Positions 1 to 54,900 of a stretch of 64,000 bases of DNA are shown here, one piece after another. The notes below the pieces were generated by a model. The model ran no database searches and was not told where the DNA came from. It worked only from the letters and a program-made list of their open reading frames with translations. The stretch lies in NCBI GenBank assembly GCA_963377175.1, contig CAUJNA010003799.1:222501-286500 (forward strand), given 5' to 3'. This stretch comes from Effrenium voratum (taxonomy: Eukaryota > Sar > Dinophyceae > Suessiales > Symbiodiniaceae). Position 1 is the first letter of the stretch, and each line of letters starts with the position of its first letter. The position numbers and the translations under genes are program-made.

Positions 1-372
1 TATTATTAATTGGGGTCATTCATTAATTGGGGGAAGAGATTAATAATGGGGCATCCAGCTATCGTCACCTTTTTGGTCCGCTTTTGGTCAAGGTCTATGT
101 CTAGGTCCTGTGGGCAAGTGAGACAAGGGCAGGCGCTGGCTCAGGGCGGTTTTCATAGACTTGGGTCACCTATTGACTTTTCGCATCTTCGTTTTGTCCT
201 GGACGTTTTGGTCTTTTGTCCAGGGGTCCTAAGTTTGGCAAAGTTTTCACTCAGGAAGTATGATAGTAAAGGAAGCAAGCTTGCCACCCCTAAGACACAG
301 AAAGGCTCTTGCCGCCTTTTAATTTTAGCTGGCTTGGCCCAGATTTACTCTCACACCCCTTCTTTCCGCGAG

Positions 373-42037
<41,665 letters not shown>

Positions 42038-42194
42038 TGAAGGCGGGCGGTGGGCCACTGGGTCAGAACTCAGCCCGGGAGCTTCGTGTGAAATGGGTGC
42101 GGCTCAAAAATGAAGGCCCAACGAGACCTTCCATTTGGTGAAATGAGTATTTTTTAATTTTCCCTTGTTGGTTTTAAAGGGAATCTATCACTCC

Positions 42195-42298
42195 CTATTG
42201 GGTTGGATCTTTAGACTTTAACTTTTTCGGAGATCAGGGGGTTTTCCACTAACCCCCAAAAAGTTAAGCTTTTTGCAACGGGGTCAACAGCAATCAAG
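42195..42298. mobile_element. Family B element, second right-end type
   Basis: CTATTGGGTTGGATCTTTAG at the left and GGGGTCAACAGCAATCAAG at the right, with AAAAAGTTAAGCTTTTTGCA inside. Confidence 0.75.
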
Positions 42299-43039
42299 CA
42301 ACAAGTTGGTCTTGTCAAGTTTTCGTTCTACAAGCTGCGTACCCTAGGTAAACGAGCGCAAGGTGGGAATCCAGCTCACTACTCTGCTTGATGATTTGTG
42401 CGGCCATAGAGAAGCAAAGAGACCTTCTGGTGGGTTCCATGTTGCTCTGCAAACCTCAAAAAAAGCCAAGACCTTCACAGACCCCGTCAACTGCAACTTA
42501 GGTCCGAAAAAGGGCTCGTCTTTGGTCTTTGTTGGCGGTGTTTCCAGTCAATTGCCCAATGCTGGCTTGGATGTGTGAACATGTTGTTGCATTTTGTCAA
42601 GCCATGGTCTTATGCCTGCAGGCATTTTTTGGAAGGCGACTCTCAAAAGCTTCAAACATTCGTTGATTGAGGGGCCCGGAACGGCCAATTCTTTCTGGTG
42701 GTTCACACCAACCTTTCCCGCCAAACACGTTATCATAGAATCTGGTTGTTTGGGAAACCACCAAAAAGACTTGTTCGTTCCGGGCCGCAGGGATTCACAT
42801 TGTCAATTTCGATTCTGTTTATGTAGGATTTTCTGTGAGCCCGCAGGTGCCTGAATACATGAAAATTCCCAGTCTCCGGGAGGCTTCGTGTTCAAACCCA
42901 AGTAGTCCTATCCATTTCTCCGCTGCCGTCCCTTTTCCCGCAAGCAGCCCCAACAACCATTTTCGTCGCTATTTGTGGGTGGGCGGGTGGTTTTTGATGT
43001 CTTGTTTAGCGGTACCTTCCCCATTCTATCCAGGGATCC

Positions 43040-43138
43040 TTCTTGTCAGGAAACCATCCAAAAACCCAGAGGAAACAGCTCCGGTTTTTGAAAAGAACGA
43101 TGGTTGAAAAGAATGGACAAGGAATCAACCCCTAGAGC
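43040..43138. mobile_element. Family I element, inverted orientation
   Basis: AACGATGGTTGAAAAGAATG and GGAATCAACCCCTAGAGCTC are the reverse complement of the left end of the copies at 44,450, 50,655 and 57,347. Confidence 0.65.
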
Positions 43139-43214
43139 TCCGCATGTTTGGCTCCAGTCGGCCATAGCCCGACGATCAAACAAAAGCACGACGTGGCCAC
43201 CACGCATCGGGGCC

Positions 43215-43302
43215 ATGCGGCGCGGGGTTCTGGTAGCGACGTGGGCGCTGGCAGCGGGCCACTCCTACCTCGCCAGCCCGGCATCAAGGAATTTGCTGGC
43301 GA
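43215..43302 (+). CDS. LPMO exon 1: signal peptide and mature N-terminus
   Basis: ATG at 43,215. The first 15 residues (MRRGVLVATWALAAG) have a basic start, hydrophobic core and small residues before the cleavage site. Cleavage leaves His (codon 43,260) followed by SYLASPASRN, the canonical LPMO start in which the His amino group and side chain bind copper. The donor is GC at 43,303, phase 1. Confidence 0.85.
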
Positions 43303-46300
43303 GCCCTGGTGGCCACGGATTGAAGGAGAACTAGGTCAACGTTTACCGTTTCTTTTTTGGTTGGGAGGGTTCATATGGTTGATTTAAGTAGAACCTCACT
43401 TCCTGAGTTTCTGGTTACATCCCCACCCCCTTAAATGTGGAATTGGGGGAGGGGGGTGACCCCTTTCATTTCCTGGAAGACTAGATAACTGGAATTGGGG
43501 ACCCCCCCCTCACGCCCCCGCCTCCATATGGTCGGGGGGATGACATTACTCACTTTTGGGGTCTGGACTATTTTGGTGGCAAACAATAAGCTTTTGGCCA
43601 ATCCACTCAGGAAGTGAGGAACCCGTTTTATGATTTTAGGGGAGTGCTCCCCTCCAGAAAATGGTCTGAAGCACTATTAAAAGGGGACCCCCTGATCAAA
43701 ATCAACCAGGGGTTCTTCTTAGATCCAGGGATCCCATTAGATCAGAGGGTTTCACCCCAGTCTCTCTTTTTGTGTTTGCTTTGGGCTGGGTCAGGTCCCC
43801 ATTTGGAAAGCCCGGATCTTTCGTGTCTCTCCCTGACTTGATGCCCAGTCAAACTGGGATCTGGGAACAGCTTTGTATACCTGGAGTCTTCATGACCCTA
43901 AACAAAATGGTAGTCATTACCCCAAAAATAGGTGTCATGGACCTATGTCCAAAGGTACATGGAGGTCTCGCTAGAGCCAAGTCTCTTAGAGCTCTGGGAG
44001 CCGCTTCCTAAGCCCCAGAATCTTGGCTGAGGGCTCGCGCGAACCCCGGCTTGCACCAGAGATCCGATAAATTCATCATTGGGACGTATACAGAAGGAGT
44101 CAGCTTCTCTGGGGACAAAATGAGGCTATCCATGAAGAAGCTCCTTTGTACGCGGCGTGTCCCTTACTTTCAGTTTGGGGCTTTCATCAAGTTGCAGGTG
44201 GTTGTCATGTACCGCCGGTTTTCACCAGCGTGTGTGATTGTCTTTTGATTTAGACCCCTCATTTGACACCCCAACGCAACTGCGGCGTTTGCCAGATCGT
44301 TTGTGTTTCCAGAACTGGCTGGCTTTTGGGGACGCGCTAAATCTGCAGGTTCCTTCTATTTTGCCACAAAACACAGAGCAATCGAGCAACCGGGGGGTTC
44401 TATGCACCAGCCAGAGGACCCCCCCGCCTATTCTTGCCACTCCTCTAGGGGTTGATTCCTTTTCCATTCTTTTCAACCATCGTTCTTTCCCAAAAACAGC
44501 CGTTCTCCGGAGGTTTTCTAGAAAGAAGGATCCCTGGAAAGAATGGACATGGAAGGTACCCCTGGAACTCCCTTAGCTCCGCATGTCGAATTTGGTTCGC
44601 TTGCTCGCTCGCTCGCGGGCCGAGGAGCCTGAAAGGGGAGGAGGACTGCCCACACTGCCTCCAGTCTGGCGGATCCTCGGCCTTCAGGGTCTGAGGTTCG
44701 GTAGAAGTCGAATGTGGGTCCCTCTTTCATGTGGACCCCATATGAATCAACCCCCAGTTGATTCATATGGGCGTGTTTTCTGCTCCAAAAGTGATGAATC
44801 CCCACTAAACCCAAGAAGACACCATTTTATTCATAGACTGGGGGTTTGTTGATCCGGACTAACTATGACCATCCCCCTCAACAAGTGATAGTCGAACGTT
44901 TCTCTAGTGGGATTTGGGCAGGGGCTTGAGCTCTGGCAGCAATACTTGCCTTGGTGTGTGTGTGTGTGTTAGTATTGTTTGGTTGGGTTTGGGCATGAGT
45001 TTGAGTCTAAGTTGGGCCAATGCATAACTTCGTGTTGCCAATGTTTAATTTAGTCCTGCTAGGTCTCCCCCCCCTCCTCCCGAAAAAAAAGAGAGTTGAT
45101 ATTGAAGATAGGTGCCTAAATCAGTGCCATGTTCCTCCCTTTTAACTTGAGAGAAAATGCTCACCGCTTGGAGTCCAACTAGGTTCACTTCAACCGCTCA
45201 GCTCAAACGGGCACCAGCCCCGGTTCTGGTGGACACAGGTTTACTTTGCAAGCTTGTTTGTGGTCTCATTTTTGTTGGAGGGGTTGAGTCTCCCAAATCG
45301 CCCAGAAATTCTGCGTTCCCATGGCACCCCCACCATTCCCCCTTAAGCACCAACCTCAAGCCAGTTAAAACTAAAATCCCTAACCCAACCCAAGATGAAT
45401 CAACCCTAAACCAACTCTAAACCAGCCCTAGCACAACCCCAAACCAGCCCTAAGACCACCCCAAACCGACCCTAACCACCCCAAACCAACCCTAACCACC
45501 CGAGCCCAACCCCAAACCAGCAGCCCAAGAGTACACTCCACCCACCACCTCCCCCTCCAAGGCCCGGACAACGTGAAGGCGCGGGGCAAGGGTACTTGGC
45601 CCACCCGCCTCGCCCCAGAGTCCCACGGCCTCTGCGGCAACCCCGTGCAGGGCCAGAGCGCTTCGCCGAAAAGCTGCCACGGAGATGTTGACCCAGGATT
45701 AATTAGCCCGTCCCATTATTAGGGGTGTGTTCGCTCCAAAAGTGGTCTGAATCCCCACTAAAAGGGGATACCGCCCTATTCATCAACCACGGGTTTATTG
45801 ATCCGGGGTTAACATGAATGTTGAACCCAAACAAACCAACCCCAGGTTATTGATACGCTGTCCCTGGGTTTAGTGGGGAATCATCACTATTGGAGGGGAA
45901 CATCCCCTATTGACACACTGGGGGTGGTTCGTATGGGGTCAACATGACCTTTCGTGTGCTGTTCGGTTCGAACACCCTGTTGCTATGTTGTATCGGATCT
46001 TTGGACTTTAAGCTTTTTCGGACTGAAACAGTTCGGATTTTCAATTGGACCCTCAGAATGTTGTTTGCCTTTTGCAGAGAGGTCAACAGCAACCAAAAAG
46101 GTCACCAGGAAACCCACATTTTTTTGGGTCCCCTCAAAAAAGACGGGCATTTCCAGGTGCGAAAATGCTTGTTTTGTTTGGGTCACGCTCCAAAATGGTG
46201 GTTGAGTTGTTTGGTTTTGCGACCCCATCAAAGGTGTGTGTTTAACCTTTCAGTGTCCCTTAAAAACCCACACAGACACAGAGACACACAGAGACACGCA

Positions 46301-49300
46301 GACACACACACACACAGACACAGACACACACAGAGACACACACACACACACCAACATGAGTATCCAACAAAAAAGGCACAAAGAATTGGTTTTTGGAGCT
46401 TTGAATGCTGACCTGCTACCACGATAAGCTTGCAAGGCAGTAGGTGTCTCTTCTACACGTGGTGCAAAACCTCCATACCTTCAAAGCCATGTACCTAAAA
46501 ATGCCCTTGAACACAGCTTTGCCGGCTGACCACCCTACTTAGCAAGTTGCCAATTTCGCCAGTTGGTAAGTTGTGTCTGCTTCGTCTAAATGCATGGTAT
46601 GTGTTACGCTGACATACCGGGGGTGCACCAAATTTTAGATGTTTTGCATTGATTTTGTGTTCCTTTTCCAGGGGCCACCACTCTCTTGTGAAATATTTTG
46701 TCATTGGATCAGCCCCGTCGATAATACATGGGCTTGTTTGAAATAGGATTTAGGTGCCGCAAAGTGGGGCTTCTCTTTGGTCCCCCCCAGCCAAAAAGAC
46801 ACAAACGAGAACCACACACGGCGCTGGTTTCATTTTTTGTCACATGTGCAACCCGTCTATTCTGCAAGAATGACACCTAGGGCGACCCCACCAAACAGTG
46901 TAGAAACCCGGCCCCGTGGGTGGACAAAATTCTGCACCAGTGGGATGGAGAACTGGCATCCTTGAAACGATTAGAAGGGGGGTGTGAGAGGGGTGCGGTG
47001 CATGTAGAAAGGCAACGCTTGGATGTGGAGCCCAGCAAGTTGTTACCAACGCACCATCTTAGATCTTTGCCTGAGCCTAAACTCTACTGCTGTGGGGTTG
47101 GATCTTTAGACTTTAACTTTTTGGATTCCCCTCATATTTCCTTTTATCCAGCAAAAAGTGCAAAAAGTTAAACTTGCTGGGGGATCTACAGCACCCAAGT
47201 AAAATGAGAATCCATCTAAATCGTTTCATTTCGCCGAGCCGAGTTTCCCAACCACTCTGCCCGTGGTTCAACCCACGGGCTTGGCAGACCTGCCATCCCT
47301 CGGCGACTCGGGCCACGTGTTTTTTTTGGGGTCGTGGGATCCATCTCGGGGTTTCTCCCCGATACTTTTGGGAATCTCCCTCTTTTTCTTTGGGTTCGTC
47401 TCTCCCTCTCTTTATTTGGGTTCGGCTTTGGGTTCAGGCCGCCCTTTTGTTGTATCACAGAAGCCGTGGGTTCCATGGCAACCACCAGCCCCCGCTTTTT
47501 TTTGGGTGGTCCGAGGCAACCCGGTGAGCCTGGAGGACGAGACCTACCTGAAGAAAGGACCGATCACCGCCACGTACCAGCCCGGCCAGGTGGTGGAGTT
47601 TCAGGCTGGGTGTGGAGCCGGAGGCGTTTCCATGCGGGAAACCGCCCAGTTGGTGTTGGCGCGTCCTGGCCGCGGATGTTTGGTTGGGTCTCCAAAGCAA
47701 GGAATGAGCTCGGGTAGGCTACTATTGGTGTGTCTTCTTCGATGGCAACAGCTTTCCAGGTGGCCTTCCCCAGAAAGTCACAATCCTTTGGGTTACCAAT
47801 TTTCAGACAGACCCCATGAACATGTGACCTGCCCCCCAACAACCTGGGCCCAGAGCTCCAATTGGCGTCATCGTTTCTGGGCTTCAGGCCTCCAGTGCCA
47901 CGGGCAGTTCCCTGGTGCTGGTTTCCGGTGAAATGTTCAGCTGTGACGATCAAATCCGAGAGCCCTCCGTTCAAGAGTGGCGCTACGCGTGGCCATAAAA
48001 GTGTCGAGTGTCAGCTGATTTTTGTGGCTAATGCAATGCAGTTGAAGTGACCCTTGATGTCTGAGGTTATTCGAAGTTTCAGAGTGGCTTGTTTCTCTTG
48101 GGGTTCTAAAAATCACTTGTGGGAGTTGAGTTCTGCCGGAGACCTGCCCTTTGCTCGTTCTGACTGTACATTCGCCGAAACCCGAAGTCGGCCATACATT
48201 GATCGACCTTTCACCAGGCAGTATCTTCATTTTACCTATAGGTGTTATCAAGACATGTCCCAAAGAATCTGATCCACTCATCAGTTTCAAGTACATTTGT
48301 TTGGTCATGTGCAACCCATCTTGCCGAGAGTTGAACACCAGATCAAGTTGCCAGGCGCCGGGGCAAGGATCTCACAGTCAATTTGGTTCGGGTTTCAATG
48401 AGTGAACGTGCTCTTCTATTTGCTTAAGAATATGTATATATATATATATAAATGTTTCCCTCTTGGTTTTAAAGGGAATCTATCACTACTGGATGTTTTT
48501 TCCTTTTTCCAGGGGGCTTAAGCAAATGGAAGTGCTTAGGAGTTGCCCAGTTTCTGGACAAGCTGCGGGTTTGTGGACTTTGAATTGGTGGTGTTCCCTT
48601 GGCTTCCCGCTGGTAAACCGGCCGCAAAAGGAGAAACCTGGGAAGCACCAAGGGCAATGAAGAGATACATGGGGACCTTGGCACCACAATGGAAGTGCAC
48701 TCCTTAGAAAGCAACTTTGCTTAGGGTTTAGCGCTTCAACCTTGCCGGAATTGCACCCCCTTCTCCAAATGCTTGAGGTGACTTCGAAAGATGGCTTCCC
48801 TCCTGTATATCTTCAAACCATCCAAACACACAGGATTGTTTTCCAGTTGCCCAGGATCAATTTCCCTCAAAGCGGTAGCTAATGGAGCCACCTAAAAAAA
48901 TAGCATAAGGGACAATGACTGGCTTTTAGCGGTAACAGTTCCACTGGATTCACTCCCAAATCCATCCCAACAAGTGGCTCTTGCGGAGGTGAACGGGTGA
49001 ACGGGTGAACATATCCAGCAGTCAAGGCTGTTCGGGGGTTCTCTGGGGAGACGGGGGCTCACTAGGCTCGAGCCTCGATTTCCTGGACTCACGTTTTGGA
49101 AGGCCATCTCACCCAGCCAGTAGACACACTTTACACTTGTTTCCCTGGTGGCTCTCCTTTTTTTACTAGTGGTGGCCCAAAAAGTGTACACTTATTCTTT
49201 GTTTTTGCCTGGCCACTGGCCAAGTGAGCCATTTTAGTGGTTAAACAAACAGTTTGGCATCGTTTTTGTTCGCGCAATCCGCTCAATTGGGTGCCCCATG

Positions 49301-51891
49301 TCCTTGCTGATGCACAGGTGGCCGTGAGCACCCACCACCAGGGCCACTACGAGTTTCGGATCTGTGACCGGGGCCTGGATTTCGAGCCGCTCGGGCTTTA
49401 TCTGGTTAAAACCCGAACTTTTTGGTTAGAACTTTTGGTTATAACCTGAACTTTTTGGTTAAAACTTTTGAACTTTGGACCTGAACTTTTTGGTTAACAC
49501 TTTTCCGCTACTGCTATTGGGTTGGATCTTTAGGCCTTAACTTTTGGGATACCCGTCATCTTTCCTTTTAACCTCCAACAAGTTAATCTTTTGCTGCGGA
49601 ATCCACAGCACCCAAGAAACAGTGGAGTTTCCATTGGACCCACAAAAAGGTTAAACTGTTTGCAAGGGGATCAACAGCAACACAGGTTAGTAAGAGGTTG
49701 GCCACTTGGGGACTTCTTCACCTAATCACAAGGTTAACCCCACCGCACGAGGACTTACAAGTGGGTCATAGCCTAGGTTACCAACAACTCACTTGGCAAC
49801 GGCAACCCAAACGAGTTGATTCCGCCCCTGACCCTTTACTTGGGATTCCTCATTCAGGGGTTCCTCAATTTCCCTTTTCAGGACCTCCAGAAGTGACAGT
49901 TTCAATGGACGCACCAGTAAGTTGCATCTTTTGGAGGCCGGCGACCCCTGCTGTTTCCAATATGTGAGTTGCAGCAATTTAAGGATAGCGACCGTCGGGA
50001 AGGTCCAGTGCATTCTTGAGTTGTTGGTTTGCTTTCCATGAAGTCAAGCACAAAGATGCCGATTCGCCAGGGCCAGCTTACACCATTCAAGAAGCAGCCC
50101 CTGGACTTGCGTCGGGTCATTCAAGTGTGTGGGACATAGACAGGTTGGACAATGCCAAGGCAGTAGTTTTGACCCAACCATTCAGAATCACAACGACGAT
50201 CCCTCTAAGCATGGATGATTCAGAACATGGAACCCAAGAAACCCGAAACACGATTCCTCGAAAAATGGATGCCTTGTGGTTCCATGTCAAGCTGCAGTTC
50301 CTTGGGCTTCCTTGAAGTTCCTTGGGCTTATTCCTAGGATGCCTTGGCTCTCGGCCCTAGAGGGCCAGCAGTGCTTGGACCGCTGGCTGCTGCAGCGCGC
50401 GGAGCCCTTGGCGGACTGCGTGGTGAACGACGCGCGAGGGGACTGCCAGCCGCTGGATCCCAAGCACCCGGCAGCTCGGCGGCGCATTCGGTGCGCCCCC
50501 CCTCCCGTTATCAGGGAAACCCAATGTGGGAAAAACGGGCGGGGGGAGGGGGGAACCGATTTTGAGACACATCCAATGTGGGTGGCTCTTTTTTTTTTTT
50601 TTCGGAGTTGGTGCCCATCTTTGGTGGTGTTAAAGGGAAATCCCAAGGATACCTCTAGGGGTTGATTCCTTGTCCATTCTCTTCAGCCATCGTTCTTCTC
50701 AACAGCTGATCGCCATTTCTCCCGGGTTTTTAAGGTGGTTTTATAGAAAGAAGGATCCCTGGAAAGAATGGGGAAGTTACCCCTAGAACTCGCAGGGCTT
50801 CCCTCTTCCGCCCTTTTGGGCGGGGTCTGTGGCTGTGCTCCCAACAGCGCGAAGTTACCCTTGAAATTGTGGCCAAAAGAATCCCGAGAAAGAACACAGA
50901 AACGGCCCTGTTTTCTTCTCATGCCCAAAGGGTGATCCAGCACAACCATGGGGAACCTGCAGTAGGTCACATATTGACCACTGCCAACTTTGGATTTATC
51001 CCTGGAAGGCCAACCCAGAACAGCTTTCGAAGCGAAACACCTCAACATGTTCAAGAAGGTGTAAGAAGCAACACAAATCCCAAGTGATGTTCAAGAAAAG
51101 GAAGATGGGGAAACCCTGCCAGGGAAAAACAAAAAACGAAGCACCGCAAATTCCTGGGTGACATGGAACAAAACTACCTACCGGCTCAGGAGCGGTGGTA
51201 CCTGCCGCCAGCGGGCAGCCAGACCCAGGTGGCGGGCAACGACTTTAATGACTCGATGGCCTCCAGCTATCCGAGCTCTGGGGAGGCGGATTCAGAATGG
51301 ACGACCCATTGACCCATGCCTCCAGGGGGGTGGTATATCCTGTTGGTTCCTCCCCCCCCCCCAAAAAAAAGGAAAAAGAAAACAAGAAACAAACAACCAA
51401 CCAACCAAACAAACAAACAAACCAAAAGGGATCAGACTAGCTTTGGAGAAAACATTCAGATCTGGATGTGTCCTGTTGTAGAAAGATTGGACCCGGTATC
51501 CCGCAAAAAAAAAACATCGACCGGAACTGGAAGCGAGTTGCCATTTAGGATTTGGAGCCCCCCAACATGCCCCAACGGCTTTTTCTCCTGGTTTCCCTTG
51601 ACCGTAAACACATCCTCAACACAAGACACACCCCAAGACAATGTTATATCTCATGGTGAACTTTGATATGTGAAGCAAGATCTGATTTTCCGTGTAACGA
51701 TGAAGGCCAAGTTGAATGGGTGCTCCTACTACCTGGCTTGGGGCATGATTGTCAGGCCATGGGTGTGTCCTTTGTAAAGTCTTTGCTAAAGGGCAGCCTT
51801 TTTCGGGTTGTCTTACAGGGACGCCAGCAGGAAACCAGTCTTTTGTGGGGCTCCGAGTCCAATTTTAAGGCACACCTAGATTTATAGTTTA

Positions 51892-51936
<45 letters not shown>

Positions 51937-54900
51937 GACTCTCTCTCTCTCCATATATATATATATACATAGATAATATGTTAGTATGTATATCTGCAAA
52001 CACACACACACATATATATATACATAAAGAATGTGTTAGTATGTATATTTGCATACATACATACACACACATCTATATATATATATATACATGTATATAT
52101 ATATATATATATATATTTGCTGTACACATATACACACATCTATGTATCTATATATATACACATATAGTATATATATATATATGATATGTGTTTTGATGCA
52201 GGTGCATCGGATGCGCTACAAGATCCCGGAGGGCTTGACTTGCACGAGCTGCACACTACAGTGGCGACTCGGGCGGGAGGTCCTTTCGCCGGGATTTCCA
52301 CCTATGGGCTCTTGTTGGCTGAGCTGAGTAATCAAACCTGCTACTCGTCTGACTGAACTTCCAATTGCCGGCCAAGCTATTTTGCCAAGGCATCAGCGAA
52401 CGGGAAACCTCGGATGTATCAACCTGTCTGATTCCGCCATTTACCCATATGTCCAAAACCAATTTTTCATATTTTATGGGAGCCCCAAGTAAAAAGAGAC
52501 ATTTCAGTGAGCTCGTACTGGCCTTTTCACCAGAAGCAGAACCTCCCAAGAAAGCTGAGAACCGAACCCTTCTTGAAAGGTTGCGAGAATCTGTTCTGGG
52601 TGCTCCCAGAAGGGTTTTTCAGTCGAAGTCAGTTCTGTTCTGCCCTTAATGCCAGATGTGGCTTTCCTGGCTGCATCATGGATTAGGATTGGGGATCCCC
52701 TCCCATATTGAACCACCCGGTTCATGAGTTGCCTGCGGTGCTTCCTTTACCAAGGATTTTACTCACGCCTCACTGTTTGCATCCTTTGCCAAGGATGTTA
52801 TCAACATCTGTTAAAGTCCCCCGCCCGGTCTTGAGAGGTGTGTGATTTTACAAGGCCTCCCAAATCTTATCTAGATGACGTCAGAGTTGGCGGGGCTGTA
52901 AAAAAGGGATGTGGCAAATGGGGGTTGAGGTACTGGTCCACCGGCAACAGCTGTTACTACGACGGGGACTACATCGACTACTTTCAGGGTATCGCAGCAG
53001 AGGGCTGGGATTCGGAGACGCCCAGGTTGCAGCCAATGCCCATGGGCACTGTACCTTTCTCGTTAGATCCCACCGGGGTACTCAGGTCTTGGCAGCGGGA
53101 ACGCCCAGCTCATGCAAACATGGTGAGGAAAAGGGTTTCTGGGACCCTTTCACTCACTTCCTGAGTTCCCGGGCTTGATACTTTTTGGGAGGATAATTTT
53201 GGTGGTAAGCAAACAGTTTGGACTGTTTTGGGCCAATGAAGTGAGTTCAAGCTCAAACTTTCATGGGAGGGAGCTGCAAGAAACCCTTTGTACGCCCTTA
53301 TTAACAACTTATTAAGGTGTTATTTAGGGCTTATTTGGGCTCCCTCCCCCTCCCCTCCCTCCCCTAGCCCCCCTAAAACTTGTTTTTTGTCAGCTCACTG
53401 AATGTCTCAAGCTGAGGAAGTGGCAGCCACTGGTTCTCCAGCCCTGGGTCTCCTGCGAGAACCGATGCTGCAACAATGAGCGCCATGCCTTTGGCGGGAT
53501 GCGAAACGCTTCGTCGAGTCGATGTCGAGACCCAAAAAGGGGTCGGTCCCTTGGGGTCTGGGGGTCTGGGGGTCTGGGGGTCTGGGGGTCTGGGGGTCTG
53601 GGGGTCTGGGGGTCTGGGGGTCTGGGGGTCTGGGGGTCCAGTCCATGTGTACAAATAGTTTGAGGCCCCAAAGGCCATCAGGATCTACAGAGGGGTCCCG
53701 TTTTTGGTTGCGCCTGGGGCCATTCGCGACCAAAGGGGAATTGGTTTGCGACCAATCTTGCTCATGCAGTTTTTTAGGGGATTCCTTTTTTTTGGATTGG
53801 CGATGGTCTTAATTCACCCAAACTGGGTCAATGCCATGTAACCACGCCACAGGTTGGGCTGGCCCTCATTCTGATTGCCAGATAGTCTTTGCGAGTTGCA
53901 GGCTGTCATGAGTTTCAGCTGGATTCTGTGGGGTCTCGTAGGGAGGGGGAAGGCATTACTTTGTATCCCCTTGTGGCTTTTGGGTTTGTTTGAAGGGGTC
54001 ATACGCAGTTCCAGCAAGTATGCAAGAATGGACTCCCGCCATAGATCCCTTTCAAGGTGCTCGCTTAGAAATTCATTTACAGTTTGTGGCCATGAATGTC
54101 AGTAGGGGGCCACCTCAAAGTGACAGGTGTACATTTATCCCCGCTTGAATGATGTTCACCTAAGAGTCTCTAGCTAACTTCATGCCACGGTGGCAATTTG
54201 AGCCCAGGACCTTTGCCGAAGAGTTCTGGAATTGCGCGGACATTGCGGTGGTGTCCGGGGGCACGACCGAGTCCACCACAGCCACAGCATCCACCACTGC
54301 AGCATCCACCACGGCGGGCACAACATCCACTACGACCCTCGAAGCTGGGTGGCATTCTATCTCTGTCTTTCTCTAGGAGCACTCCAAATGGCTTTCCTGG
54401 CTGCCTATTTGGCTCCCTGAGTGCGTGCTTGAGTAGTTGTTGCCAAGCTGACGTCAACTATTGAAAGCCAGCTTTTGATTCAATGCCACCTGAATCCTGC
54501 ACCACAGGATGCGTGAACCCTTGCCTATCATTGTCTTGCCTGTCGCAAGAAGGGAGCACGGCCCGGTACTCATCACAAAGGTATTGCTGACAGAGAGCTT
54601 GATCTAGCCAGATTCCTGTCCTACAGCAGCTTACCTTTGGTTTCTTTGCTGTCCTTACAGTGGTTAGTGGGTCAGTTTTAGACTACCTATTGAGTTGATC
54701 GAACCATAAACCCTAAAGTCTTGAACATGGTAGCCTCATTGTAAGTCCCCAAGTAGGTTATGTCGCATGCCTATACCCATATGGCCACTAAGCGCTGACT
54801 AAGTACCCGATTGCTCCTGAAAGCAGCCCAATGTTATATATGCATGGTTGCTGTACCTAGGCCCGGCCCCTTCAAGCAGTCTATGTGTGTGTGTGTGTTT

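Larger units (their letters stand above)
42038..43214. other. Intergenic spacer between two same-strand genes
   Basis: Holds a family H half (42,127-42,190), a family B element and an inverted family I copy (43,040-43,138) ending about 75 bases before the LPMO ATG. No promoter motif can be named. Dinoflagellate mRNAs generally receive a trans-spliced leader, so an AG acceptor shortly upstream of 43,215 is expected (inference). Confidence 0.45.

Noticed and set aside
53373..53733. Pro-rich minus-strand frames (PDPQTPRP repeats)
   Set aside because: Product of the GGGGGTCT tandem repeat.
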